Shown here one piece after another: positions 17,601-26,178 of a DNA stretch of 46,522 nt; the first letter of the stretch is position 1; each line of letters begins with the position of its first letter. A model generated the notes under the pieces. That model was not told the origin of the DNA, searched no databases, and worked only from the letters and a program-made list of their open reading frames with translations. A program made the translations under genes and the position numbers. Source of the stretch: Methylobacterium isbiliense (GTDB lineage: Bacteria; Pseudomonadota; Alphaproteobacteria; Rhizobiales; Beijerinckiaceae); assembly GCF_022179325.1 (NCBI RefSeq), contig NZ_BPQQ01000101.1, positions 1 to 46,522 of the forward strand, read 5' to 3'.

Positions 17601-17708
17601 GGCGCGGCGCGCATCGGCGCAGGCGATCGCGGCGGCGAGGTAGCCGACCGACGACACGAATACGGTCTGGGGACGGATCGGCTGTTCGAAATGGGCGCTG
17701 ACGCTCAT
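17556..17708 (-). CDS. Small protein (50 aa) overlapping the monooxygenase 3' end
   Basis: The ATG at 17708 has an excellent AGGGAGA ribosome-binding site eight bases upstream. The product reads MSVSAHFEQPIRPQTVFVSS, then a short hydrophobic stretch (VGYLAAAIACAD) and a basic tail, ending at TAG 17558-17556. The final 45 bases are antisense to the coding end of the FAD monooxygenase gene. I do not recognise the family. The clean start region and the protein-like N-terminal half argue for translation. The tail within the overlap is Arg-rich and could be an extension into shadow. Confidence 0.5.
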   Translation of the reverse strand: MSVSAHFEQPIRPQTVFVSSVGYLAAAIACADARRASERLTPHQPRLRAA

Positions 17709-17797
17709 CGCTGTCTCCCTGATCCCGACCCCGTGCTACTGCCGGTCCGTGCCGCGCCGCAAGGGGGGCGCACGCGTCCGTGAAGACGGGGACCGGC

Positions 17798-18295
17798 TCA
17801 GAACCGTCCGGCCGCCGTGACCTCCCCGATCGTCCTCTCCGGGGTGGCGAGGAGAAGCCGCGGGGCGGGGCCGGAGAAATTCAGATCCTCCGCCGCCGCG
17901 GACGGCAGCGGCTCCAGCCGCACGGGGCGGCCCTCGGCCTGGAAGATCGGGACCGTCGCGCTCGCGGCCCCCGCGAAGACCCCGTCGATCTGGCCCGCGC
18001 GCAGGGACCCGTCCGCCGTGAGCACGCGCCAGGACAGCGTCTCGCTGCGGGTGACGTCCCGGTCGCGGCCTGCCCCCGGCAACAGCGCGCCGAGATCCTG
18101 GCGCAGGTCGCCGCCCTCGCTCACCAGCAGGCAGGACGCGGCCCGGGTGGTGCCGAAGACGAGGCCGACATGCGGGTTGGTGATGCAGGTGAGGGTGCCG
18201 GCGGGCTGCAGCGGCCGCGCTTCGGTTGCGGCGAGCGCCAGGGTGGCGGCGGCCGCAAGCAGGCCGGACGAGAGGGCGATGGTGATCGTACGCAT
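17798..18295 (-). CDS. DUF992-family periplasmic protein (165 aa)
   Basis: The signal peptide MRTITIALSSGLLAAAATLA has a likely cleavage after ALA-A near residue 22. The mature start GTLTCITNPHVGLVFGTTRA, with a following SCLLV, is the DUF992 signature. The two Cys residues probably form a disulfide. This rhizobial family is exported and has no known function. The ATG at 18295 lacks an obvious ribosome-binding site. The C-terminal region (DLNFSGPAPRLLLATPERTI) is longer than many DUF992 proteins as I recall them. Confidence 0.8.
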   Translation of the reverse strand: MRTITIALSSGLLAAAATLALAATEARPLQPAGTLTCITNPHVGLVFGTTRAASCLLVSEGGDLRQDLGALLPGAGRDRDVTRSETLSWRVLTADGSLRAGQIDGVFAGAASATVPIFQAEGRPVRLEPLPSAAAEDLNFSGPAPRLLLATPERTIGEVTAAGRF

Positions 18296-18557
18296 GGCGA
18301 TGGTCCCCGGTGGAGCGTGTGGCCGCTCCGAAGCGTGGCGTTAACCATGGGGCGGACGCGTTGCCGGGAGATGGCGTCGCCGATTGCGTCCGTGTTGCGT
18401 GCGCGGCCGCAAGGCCGGCGGGGCGGGCCGGGGCGAGGATCCGCTGCTGCGGCCGGCTCCTGGCGGGAGACCCTCGGTCGGCGGGGGGCGGCCCCGACGC
18501 ACGTCGATCCGAGGTGCATGGCCGGAGCCGGTGCACCCCGGAGGCAGGGCCTTCGTG

Positions 18558-20504
18558 TCAGAGCACGAAATCGGCGGCGGTGAGCGCGATGGTTCCGGCC
18601 AGCTCGATCGCGAGATCCGCCGTGCGGTCGCCGTTCAGGTCGGCCTGGATCAGGGTCGAGCCCGCGGTGGTGGGCGCGGCGCGCAACTCGCCCGCCTGAC
18701 CGGTGAAGGCCGCGTTCCCGCGCCACGCGAAGCTGTCGTTGGCCGCGGTCCCGCTCACCGCATCGAGGGCGGAGAGATCGATCACGTCCTGGCCGGACGT
18801 GAAGTCCGTGATGTAGTCGCGGCTCTGCGGCAGGCTGTCGGCGACGGCCTCGTAGACGATCCGATCCCGGCCGGCGCCCGTGCTGATGATGTCCTTGCCG
18901 CCGCCGCCGATCACGACGTCGTCCCCGTCGCCCGCCTTGATCGAGTCGCCGCCGTTCCCGCCGGAGATCAACTCCGCCTTCGCGGTTCCGGCCAGGAAGT
19001 CGGCCCCGTCGGTGCCGCGGATGACGAGAGCCGGCAGCGGAGGGGCCGGGGGCTGCGGCGGGACCACGATGGTGTCGGCCGGTGGCGCGGTGACCGGGGG
19101 CGGATCCGCGGGGGCGGGCGCCGCCGCGCGGATGCCGAGGATGAAGTCCGTGACCGCGAGGGTGTGGCGCCCGGCGAGTTCCACCTCGAAATCCACCGCC
19201 ATGTCGCCGTCGCGGTCGAGCTGGATCATCGTGTTGCCGTTGGCGGTGGTCTCGGTGCGCAGCTCCCAGGCGTTGCCGTCGAAGCGCTCCGTGCCGAGCC
19301 ACGTCCAGGCCGCGGCATCCTTCGGCGCACCCGGCAGATCGGCGAACCGGATCTTGTCCGTGCCGCCGACGAAGTCGCTGATCAGGTCGCGCCCGTCCGA
19401 GAAGGAGGTGTACACGAAGGTGTCCGCACCCTCCCCGCCGTACAGGTAGTCGCGTCCCTCGCCGCCCTGGATCACGTCGTCGCCCGTGCCCGCCGAGATC
19501 CAGTCCTGGCCGCCCCCGCCCATGATGTGGTCGCGCCCGGCCGTGCCCAGGAGGGCGTCCGCCTGGGCCCCGCCGAGGATCGGCGTCGTGCCGGCGACGA
19601 GGTCCGCGAACTTGGTTCCGGTCGAGCCCGCGCCACCCGCTTGGCCCTTGCCGTTCTTGCCGTGGTTCTCGGTGTAGACGAGATCGCCCGGCCGGTCGCT
19701 GAAGTACAGCGCCCCGTATTGTCCCTCGTCCACGACGTTGTGCTTGATGGTCACGCCGCTGACGTTGCCGGCATCCTTGTTGATGTCGGTCACCGACACC
19801 GTATAGCTGCCTCCGAGCAGCACGTTCTCGCGGACCGTGATGGCCGAGGCATCGCCCTTCTCGGCCGTGATGCGGATGGCATTGTTGGTCTCGGCCTTGG
19901 CGTCGGGGGCATTGCGCCAGTCGACGAGGTTGCCTTCGATCGTCACCGGTCCGGTCGTCTTGCCGATCCAGATCGCGTCCGCATGGGCGCCGACCTGATA
20001 GCCGCCGCCGCCGATGTAGTTGCCCGCCACGCGTCCCGATTCAATGTAGATCGCGTCGCTCGGCGCGTTCAGGAAGGCGTTGTTGGTGATCGTGGTGTTC
20101 GTGCCCTGCGCCAGCACGAAGTCGAGATAGTATTTGTTGAGCTTCATGCCGTCGAACGTCGAGCGATCGATGGTCAGGCCCGAATAGCCCGGATAGCCCA
20201 CGACGGCCGCGGTGCCGGCCTGCGCGTCGAACAACGAGTTCTTCAGGGTGACGTCGTTCGCTTGGACGAAGACGGTCATGCCCCGGAAATCGATCGTGTC
20301 GAGCGTGACGCCCGCCTTGTAGATCACGACCGTGTTGAGCGCCTTGTTGATGTAGACGCCATCGGCGGCGGTCAGCGTCGCAGCCGAGCGCAGCGGCGTC
20401 GGGCCTGCGACGTAGCCGACCGGGGCGTCGATCCCGGGGATCGGCGTCACGTCGCCGTTGGCTGCCCGCAAGGCCGCGAAGTAACTCGTGTTGAGCGAAA
20501 CCAT
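18558..20504 (-). CDS. Secreted right-handed beta-helix protein with two RTX modules (648 aa)
   Basis: The start MVSLNTSYFAALRAANGDVT has no signal peptide. About residues 75-290 form a parallel beta-helix with repeating xTIxxNxF/xxIxVxxN coils, the fold of polysaccharide lyases and C5-epimerases. RTX calcium-binding nonapeptides follow at about 320-365 (GGGGQDWISAGTGDDVIQGG), then a serralysin-type C-terminal unit to about 458. A Pro-rich linker (459-493) leads to a second RTX block (497-545) and a second terminal unit. The two units end with matching TLAVTDFILG and ALTAADFVL. Such tails are type I secretion signals. The protein therefore is probably extracellular and acts on, or is part of, the polysaccharide matrix made by the adjacent locus. 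No secretion ABC genes are in the window. Confidence 0.85.
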   Translation of the reverse strand: MVSLNTSYFAALRAANGDVTPIPGIDAPVGYVAGPTPLRSAATLTAADGVYINKALNTVVIYKAGVTLDTIDFRGMTVFVQANDVTLKNSLFDAQAGTAAVVGYPGYSGLTIDRSTFDGMKLNKYYLDFVLAQGTNTTITNNAFLNAPSDAIYIESGRVAGNYIGGGGYQVGAHADAIWIGKTTGPVTIEGNLVDWRNAPDAKAETNNAIRITAEKGDASAITVRENVLLGGSYTVSVTDINKDAGNVSGVTIKHNVVDEGQYGALYFSDRPGDLVYTENHGKNGKGQAGGAGSTGTKFADLVAGTTPILGGAQADALLGTAGRDHIMGGGGQDWISAGTGDDVIQGGEGRDYLYGGEGADTFVYTSFSDGRDLISDFVGGTDKIRFADLPGAPKDAAAWTWLGTERFDGNAWELRTETTANGNTMIQLDRDGDMAVDFEVELAGRHTLAVTDFILGIRAAAPAPADPPPVTAPPADTIVVPPQPPAPPLPALVIRGTDGADFLAGTAKAELISGGNGGDSIKAGDGDDVVIGGGGKDIISTGAGRDRIVYEAVADSLPQSRDYITDFTSGQDVIDLSALDAVSGTAANDSFAWRGNAAFTGQAGELRAAPTTAGSTLIQADLNGDRTADLAIELAGTIALTAADFVL

Positions 20505-21027
20505 CTCCAAAGCCCCTGGACCGATGTTCGGGCCCGCCGTTCGCGGCAACAGCGCCGCTCGGCGTCTCCTGCGGTCATTCGAGTGATAGACCGTATTTCT
20601 TTCGGCCTGATTAAACGGAATTGCGCCTATTGACCCGACGAATGTCGTCGTTTTGAGGAGCCGGCACATGTATCGACGGCCACAAACCGATGCGAGCGGT
20701 TTGGATCGACTGGCGCGACCGTCCGTTTACCACGATGCCGGGCGCCCGACGGTGAGTTGGGCGACGCCCGACCGGAAATCGCCGACGCCAAGACCGTCGG
20801 CGCGAACTCTGGCTCGATGATTCGCGGCCGCATATCAAGCACAGGTTGCGCTGTTGGCGCGATTCAACCGAGATGTGGCGCCACGGCCATGCCGGCCCGG
20901 GCCGTGCGAGCCGGCCGCTGCGCAGGAGCGAGGTCGCGTCGGAACGGAGAATGCGCCGGGCCGGGCCGATCTCGGCGCCGCCGGCAGTCGATCCGGGTCA
21001 GCCGGACGGTGGCTGCTCTCGGCCCGG
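20505..21027. other. Intergenic region upstream of the RTX gene, no gene seen
   Basis: The 523-base gap has an AT-richer stretch at 20575-20660 that probably carries the RTX gene promoter on the minus strand. A small dyad GACGA-ATG-TCGTC lies at 20636-20648. Frames further right are Arg/Gly-rich shadows. Confidence 0.5.
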
Positions 21028-21636
21028 TCAGGCGAGAGCGGCGGGCTCCGGCGTCGCGGCGAGCTGCAGCAGATCGGGTTCCCGGGCGACGAGGTCCCGC
21101 AGCGCCGTCCGGTCGAGGGTCCACCACCGGCTCGCCTCGATACGCGCGATGGTGGCAGGCGGGAACCGGCTGCGGATCACCCGGCCCGGCACGCCCGCCA
21201 CGATGGCGTAGGGGGGGACGTCGCGGGTGACCACCGCCCCGGTGCCGATGATCGCGCCCCGCCCGATGCGGGCGACGCCCGGGGCCACCGTGGCGTTGTG
21301 CCCGAACCAGACATCGTCCTCGATCTCGACCCGCGTCGCCGACACCCGGCTCTCCGGCACGACGCCGAAGGCCGGGTCGTACAGGAAGGGATGCGTGGAG
21401 AGCGCATCGATCGGGTGATTGGCGTTGAGGATGCGGACCGACTTCGCGAAGGAACAGTAGCGGCCGATCCGGGTGCCGGGGGGGATGCGCCAGCGGTCGA
21501 AGCAGCCGTAGGAGTAGAGGCCGATCTCGATCCCGTAGCGCGACCGGAATGCGTCGCGCAGGTAGACGCTGTCGAATTCCCGTCCGCGCAGGAGCGGGAC
21601 GACGACGCGGTCGAACAGGCGGTCGGGCAGCGCCAT
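21028..21636 (-). CDS. Hexapeptide-repeat acyltransferase (CatB/LbH type, 202 aa)
   Basis: The left-handed beta-helix repeats are visible as GTRIGRYCSFAKSVRILNAN, VEIEDDVWFGHNATVAPGVA and IGRGAIIGTGAVVTRDVPPY. The family's catalytic His is in the ANHPID segment. The group transfers acetyl or related groups from CoA to sugars. MALPDRLFDRVVVP is taken as the start at 21636. It lies 14 bases after the GT8 stop, so the two genes form one unit. It probably O-acetylates a sugar or repeat unit of the exopolysaccharide. It resembles the second hexapeptide protein at 43399 in the AIVAGVPGRVIRSRFPP-type ending. Confidence 0.88.
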   Translation of the reverse strand: MALPDRLFDRVVVPLLRGREFDSVYLRDAFRSRYGIEIGLYSYGCFDRWRIPPGTRIGRYCSFAKSVRILNANHPIDALSTHPFLYDPAFGVVPESRVSATRVEIEDDVWFGHNATVAPGVARIGRGAIIGTGAVVTRDVPPYAIVAGVPGRVIRSRFPPATIARIEASRWWTLDRTALRDLVAREPDLLQLAATPEPAALA

Positions 21637-21650
21637 GGGGGCCTCGTTCC

Positions 21651-22655
21651 TCAGCGGGCGGGCCGTCCGGCCGGCGCGGGTCCGGCCGGCAGGCCGCGGC
21701 TCAGGATGCGGTACAGGCCGCGGGCGGCGCGGTAGGCCTCCGGAAAGCGCCAGCGCAGCCGCGTCTTCAGGTGCGCGAGCCGCAGCCGGCTCTCCTGGGG
21801 CACGTCCGCGAAGTAGCGGGCGCGCAGGTCGGGATCGAGCCGCCGCAGGCAGGCGAGGTACTCGCCCCCGTAATGGATCGCGAACGGATCCTTCCAAGGC
21901 TTATGCGGAGTGGTGAAGTGCACGATGGCGGGCCTGTCCCGGATGCGCCGGAAGACCTCCGGCGCGCAGGCGAGGTCCCGCGCGGTCGCATCCGCCATGC
22001 GCGGCTGAAAGTTCCAGCGCGGGTCGGCGAACAGGATCCGGCCGCGCAGCACGAGGTTGAGGGCGTCCTGGTCGAAGTAGGTCAGCCGCGGCCCGAGGCG
22101 CGCGATCTCGCCCGCCACCGCCTCGGCGATGCCGTCGCGGCGCCAAGCCTCGAGGTTCATCAGCAGCACCCCGGAGTTGAAGTACGGCTCGTCCGGGGCG
22201 AAGCCGATCGCCGCCCGGCTGTCGCAGAACGGGTCGCGGATCGCCGCCGCCGCATGCTCGCGGATGTCGAGCCGCCAGAGCGGAGCGATGTCGTCGAGCA
22301 CGATCAGGTCCGCGTCGAGGTAGAGCACCTTCTCACGCCGCGGCATCAGGTAGGGCAGGAGCAGGCGCGCGTAGATTCCCGCCGAGAAGGCCTCGCTCAC
22401 CGGGAAGCCCTCGAAGCGGTCGAGGGAGATCTTCTGGAAGTGGCAGAAGTGCCGGTCCTGACCCTCGAACAGTGCGGCGATCCGGGCCATGCAGGCCGGG
22501 TCGGTCTCGGCGTGGAAGATGTGGACGTCGAGCGGCAGGCTCGGGCCGGCGTCGAGGAGCGAGGCCACCGTCACCAGCGCGTGGCGGAGGAAGGCCCGGT
22601 CGATGCAGAGGGCGACCGCGACGCGGTCGGTCTCGTCGGTCTGGGTGGCGGTCAT
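21651..22655 (-). CDS. Glycosyltransferase family 8 (334 aa)
   Basis: The GT8 A-fold of a retaining glycosyltransferase is recognised. The N-terminus ALCIDRAFLRHALVTVASLL is the family start. YLDADLIVLDDIAPLW contains the metal/nucleotide DxD motif. FNSGVLLMNLEAW, DQDALNLVL and HFTTPHKPW are the downstream family motifs. It is cytosolic, and known relatives use UDP-glucose or UDP-galactose to extend lipopolysaccharide or exopolysaccharide. The ATG at 22655 begins MTATQTDETD. It is followed directly by the acyltransferase gene and preceded by a hairpin that separates it from the exporter gene. Confidence 0.9.
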   Translation of the reverse strand: MTATQTDETDRVAVALCIDRAFLRHALVTVASLLDAGPSLPLDVHIFHAETDPACMARIAALFEGQDRHFCHFQKISLDRFEGFPVSEAFSAGIYARLLLPYLMPRREKVLYLDADLIVLDDIAPLWRLDIREHAAAAIRDPFCDSRAAIGFAPDEPYFNSGVLLMNLEAWRRDGIAEAVAGEIARLGPRLTYFDQDALNLVLRGRILFADPRWNFQPRMADATARDLACAPEVFRRIRDRPAIVHFTTPHKPWKDPFAIHYGGEYLACLRRLDPDLRARYFADVPQESRLRLAHLKTRLRWRFPEAYRAARGLYRILSRGLPAGPAPAGRPAR

Positions 22656-22764
22656 GCGTCTGCGCTCGGTTGGCCCGGGCGGCCGCGGCCGCCCGCCGGT
22701 GGTCGGGGCGGGGTGTCGGAGGTTTGCGTTCTGCCATCGCCCCAGGATGCGGACGCATCGATCT

Positions 22765-22788
22765 CGATCCCGGGCTTGCCCGGGATCG
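22765..22788. terminator. Hairpin between exporter and GT8 genes
   Basis: The exact 11-base stem CGATCCCGGGC/GCCCGGGATCG has a two-base loop. It lies about 100 bases past the exporter stop on the minus strand. It may end the exporter transcript or act as a processing site before the GT8 gene. There is no T tract. Confidence 0.5.
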
Positions 22789-22886
22789 ACGGGGCCGATG
22801 ACCCATCTCGACGTTTCGATGCCGAGCCGGAGGCTTGGCGACGATTCGAGTACGGAACCAAGGGTCGTCCTCGACGGCCGTTGGTC

Positions 22887-24164
22887 TTACTGCGTGGGCT
22901 TGAAGTCGTACTCGACCTTGAGGGCCACCTCGATCGTGTCGCCGGGCTGCAGATCGGTCTCCTCGTCGGCCGGGATGCGCGTGCGCTGGGCCGGGTCGGT
23001 CCGGCGATAGACGGCGATCTCGGGCGTGCCGCCGCCGCCGCGCACGAGCTGCGAGCGCACGACGCCCGTGTAGAGCAGCTTCTCGCCCACCGCCTGCAGC
23101 TTGGCGCGGGTCTGGGCGAGCTTGATGTCGTTGTCCTGCAGGTCGCGCAGCACCTCCGCCCGGCGCTGGTCGACGAAGCGGTCGACCGACCGGGCCGCAT
23201 CCTGGCGGTCCTTCTTCGCCTGCTCCGTCTGCACGCCGATCTGGAGCGCGCGGGTGGAGGAGAGCAGGCTCAGGCGGCGGGTCTCCAGGGCGCGGGTGAT
23301 CGGCACCACGCCGCGCCGGTTGAGGTCGTTGATGCGCTCGATCTCGCTGGAATCGAGCTGGGCGCCCTCGTCCTCCTTCTTGCGCTGCTCGGTCAGGACC
23401 TCGATGCGGTCGTCGTAGAGCTTGACGGTGCGCTTCAGGTGGTCGCGCTCGCGCGAGAAGTCGCCGGCGCGGGCCGCCAGCAGCTTCTGCTCGTTGTCGA
23501 GGATCTGGTTCAGCACCGGGGCGGGCAGCGGGGCATCGAGAACCGCCTTGCGGTCGAACTCGGATTTCCCGTCGAGTTCGGCGCGCAGCCGCGCGGCCGT
23601 CGCCTGTCCGCGCGCGAAGTCGGCCCAGAGCGACTGGTACTCCCCGCGCAACTCCGCGGTCTGGAGGATCGGGCTCTCCATCCGGAAGCGCTGCAGGTCG
23701 TAGCCGCCCGCCAGCGACACCGCCTGCCGCACGCTGAGGCCCGGCCGGTAGGGCTGCTCGCCGGGCTTGGCCACGTCGCCGCTGACGTAGATCGGCCGGT
23801 ACTCGGCGATGGCGAGCGTGATCTCGTCGCCGGAGATCACCGTGAGGTTCTCCTTGCCGTCCTGGCCCCGGATGGTGAGGCTGCGGTTGGGCAGGAGCGT
23901 CTTCACCTTCTCGCGCGCCGCCGCGACCGGAAACCCCGCGACCCTCACCTCGCCGATCAGCGGGAAGGACACCTCCCCGTCGAGGTTCACCGTGAGGCGC
24001 TGCTTCATCTCCGGCACGCCCGCCACCGAGAATTCGAGCACGTCGCCCGCCTGGAGGCGGTATTCCGCGGCCGTCGCGGCCCCGCCGACCAGCAGCGCAC
24101 CCGCCGCCGCCACGGCGCGCGCCGCCCGCACCATCCCCGCTGCTCCTGCTGTCCGACCCGTCAT
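22887..24164 (-). CDS. ExoF-like polysaccharide export protein (425 aa)
   Basis: The signal peptide ends near residue 33 (GGAATAAEYRLQAGDVLEFS) without an obvious lipobox Cys. The poly_export (Wza-type) domain covers about residues 34-110, and an SLBB segment follows (IYVSGDVAKPGEQPYRPGLS near 130-150). Then comes a long charged helical coiled-coil region (about 175-385) and a short beta-rich end (ETDLQPGDTIEVALKVEYDF). This layout and length match ExoF of Sinorhizobium, the periplasmic/outer-membrane partner in succinoglycan export, rather than E. coli Wza. The ATG at 24164 has AGGAGG upstream. It is divergent from the PL5 lyase gene across an AT-rich 245-base spacer. It likely works with the Wzz/kinase proteins at 32.9-37.6 kb. 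Confidence 0.9.
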   Translation of the reverse strand: MTGRTAGAAGMVRAARAVAAAGALLVGGAATAAEYRLQAGDVLEFSVAGVPEMKQRLTVNLDGEVSFPLIGEVRVAGFPVAAAREKVKTLLPNRSLTIRGQDGKENLTVISGDEITLAIAEYRPIYVSGDVAKPGEQPYRPGLSVRQAVSLAGGYDLQRFRMESPILQTAELRGEYQSLWADFARGQATAARLRAELDGKSEFDRKAVLDAPLPAPVLNQILDNEQKLLAARAGDFSRERDHLKRTVKLYDDRIEVLTEQRKKEDEGAQLDSSEIERINDLNRRGVVPITRALETRRLSLLSSTRALQIGVQTEQAKKDRQDAARSVDRFVDQRRAEVLRDLQDNDIKLAQTRAKLQAVGEKLLYTGVVRSQLVRGGGGTPEIAVYRRTDPAQRTRIPADEETDLQPGDTIEVALKVEYDFKPTQ

Positions 24165-24409
24165 CCTCCGGTTCCTCCTGATGGTGATTGCACAGATGTA
24201 ATCAATCCGCGCGCCGTGCGCGGAAATGCTTTTTGAATCAGCGTGTACCGTGTAGAATACATCGCATCATGGCAAGAATATCCAGAAATAGCCCGTAGAC
24301 GGTCTGCACATTGCTGAGTTAGACTGATGCTCGAAGGGCGCGGCAGGCCCGATTGCCGCCCGGCGGCTGCGGCCTGCTCGCCCCGTCCCCGATCGTGGAG
24401 ATGTCTTGC

Positions 24410-25561
24410 ATGATGCGCCCGCTCATGACCCCGCTCGCCGTGCTGGCCTGCCTCGGTGCGACCCTGCCCGGACGCGCCGCGTCGCCGGCCGTCGTCTCGG
24501 GCTTCGCGGTGGAGGGGGCACGGGCACTGCGCGGGCAGCCCGCCGGTGCGGCCGCCTGCCCGGCCCCGGTCGAGCCCGTGGCGGACATGGCCGGCCTGCA
24601 GTCGCGCTACGATCCGAAGGACCCGACCCAGTCGCGCGTCAGCGCCGAGCGGGAGCGCCACGAGGCCGATCGCGGCGGGCGGCTGATGGCCTTCGCCACC
24701 GCGCTCGCCCGGCTCGCCGACCAGGCGGTGGCGAGCCGGCCGGCCAATCCCGACCTCGCCCGCTGCGCCCTGCACCAGATCGCCGTCTGGGCGCGCCGGG
24801 ACGCGCTCTTCGCCGGGTCCGAGCGCAACGACGAACTCGGCCGGCACCAAGCCGTGATGACCCGGGCGTGGCACCTCGCCAACGTCGCGGCGGTGATGCT
24901 CAAGGTGGCGCCCGGCCCCGGCGGCGCCGACGGGGCCGCGTCCCGCGCCTGGATGGCGCGGCTCGCCCGGTCGGTCATGGACGAGTACGGGGCCGACAAC
25001 CAATGGTCCCGGCACGGCGCCAACCACCTCTACTGGGCCGGCGTTGGGGTCGGACTCGCGGGTGCGGTGCTGAACGATCCCGCCATGCGGGACTTCGCGG
25101 TCGCGGCCCTGCGGCGGGGCCTCGACGACATCGACGCGAACGGCGCCCTGCGCAAGGAGATGGCCCGCGGCGAGCGCGCCCTGTTCTACCAGCACTTCGC
25201 GGCGCTCGCCCTCGTGGTGCTGGTGCGCTACGCCGACGCCAACGGCATCGCCCTCGATGCCGCGCAGGAGACGGCGTTCCGGCGCATGCTCGCCTTCACG
25301 GCGGCCGGGACCCGCGATCCGGGCAAGGCGCAGGAGATCGCGCGCGCCCGGCAGCTGCCCACCCGGGACCGCCAGTCGCTGGCCTGGATCGACCCGGTCC
25401 TGCCCTGGCTGCGCCCGCGCGACCCCGACCTCGCCGCTGATCTCGACGCCCTGGCGACCGAGGCGCGGGCACGCCCGGCCTGGCACGTCTGGCTCGGGGG
25501 CAATGCGAGCGCGGTGCTCAACCCGGAGGGCAGCCCGCGCCCGCGGAGCGAGCGGCCCTGA
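24410..25561 (+). CDS. Alginate-lyase-like protein, PL5 family (383 aa)
   Basis: The N-terminus (MMRPLMTPLAVLACLGATLP) is a signal peptide, so the enzyme acts in the periplasm. The alpha-barrel fold of PL5 is supported by the active-site segments ANHLYWAG (Asn205, His206) and RGERALFY (Arg253, Tyr260), the same Asn/His/Arg/Tyr set used by AlgL. AlgL cuts poly-mannuronate by beta-elimination and clears mislocalised polymer from the periplasm. With algD in the same locus, a mannuronate-type substrate is plausible. The start is chosen for GGAG nine bases upstream; ATGs at 24401 and 24413 are alternatives. A strong hairpin follows the stop. Confidence 0.88.
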   Translation: MMRPLMTPLAVLACLGATLPGRAASPAVVSGFAVEGARALRGQPAGAAACPAPVEPVADMAGLQSRYDPKDPTQSRVSAERERHEADRGGRLMAFATALARLADQAVASRPANPDLARCALHQIAVWARRDALFAGSERNDELGRHQAVMTRAWHLANVAAVMLKVAPGPGGADGAASRAWMARLARSVMDEYGADNQWSRHGANHLYWAGVGVGLAGAVLNDPAMRDFAVAALRRGLDDIDANGALRKEMARGERALFYQHFAALALVVLVRYADANGIALDAAQETAFRRMLAFTAAGTRDPGKAQEIARARQLPTRDRQSLAWIDPVLPWLRPRDPDLAADLDALATEARARPAWHVWLGGNASAVLNPEGSPRPRSERP

Positions 25562-25564
25562 CGC

Positions 25565-25596
25565 CCTGCGTGCAGACCGGCTGCACTGCACGCAGG
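25565..25596 (+). terminator. Terminator of the PL5 gene
   Basis: CCTGCGTGCAG (25565-25575) pairs exactly with CTGCACGCAGG (25586-25596) around a 10-base loop, a few bases after the lyase stop. There is no clear T tract. Confidence 0.6.
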
Positions 25597-25682
25597 CGTG
25601 GTGCGATGCCGCAGGAACGGTCCGGTCGTCATGCCGTTCCAAGGCGCCTCGGTGAACCCTCACACCCTGGGAGCCTGAACGA

Positions 25683-25958
25683 TTGACGATCGACCTTTCC
25701 CCGACCGGCCACGAGCAGTCGACCGGCTCCGCCGCGGAGCCGTTCGAAGCGACCATGCTGGCGCTGAGCCACGCCATCAGCGATCACGAGGAGCGGCGCC
25801 GCGCGCAGCTCGGCCAGATCGAGCAATTGGCGCGGTGCGGACAGAAGCGGGAGACCGCCCTGCTGGCCTTGGGACGGACGGAAAACGCGCTCGCGCTGAT
25901 GCGGTCGCGGCAATCCTACCTGCGGACGGTGCTGCGGCTCGAGCCACCCCGGCTGTAG
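25683..25958 (+). CDS. Hypothetical small helical protein (91 aa)
   Basis: I do not recognise the family. The start is a TTG at 25683 with GGGAG nine bases upstream. The N-terminus is polar (SPTGHEQSTGSAAEPFEAT), followed by a long charged helix (HAISDHEERRRAQLGQIEQL, then RTENALALMRSRQSYLRTVL) that could form a coiled coil. There is no signal or membrane segment. It lies between the lyase and the phosphatase in the same direction, but a terminator precedes it. Confidence 0.6.
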   Translation: MTIDLSPTGHEQSTGSAAEPFEATMLALSHAISDHEERRRAQLGQIEQLARCGQKRETALLALGRTENALALMRSRQSYLRTVLRLEPPRL

Positions 25959-26178
25959 CCGACGCTCCGACGGCCGCGGCCCGGGGGGATTCCCTCCGGG
26001 CTGCATCGATGCCGGCCTCGCACGCCGGCCGGCCGCATCCGCCCCGCCCGAGCGCCGGGGCCGGCCTGCCGGTCATCTTCCGCGTGCGGTGCAGGCTGGT
26101 GTAGAAGCCCGGCGGCCGGGCGATCGGGGCGTCGCGCCCGGCGCGGCGCGGCGCGGGGGAGGTTCGGGAGATCGTGCG

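Noticed and set aside
18384-24236. Long plus-strand frames opposite the RTX, acyltransferase, GT8 and exporter genes
   Set aside because: No motifs and shadow composition. The minus-strand genes have clear families, starts and ribosome-binding sites.
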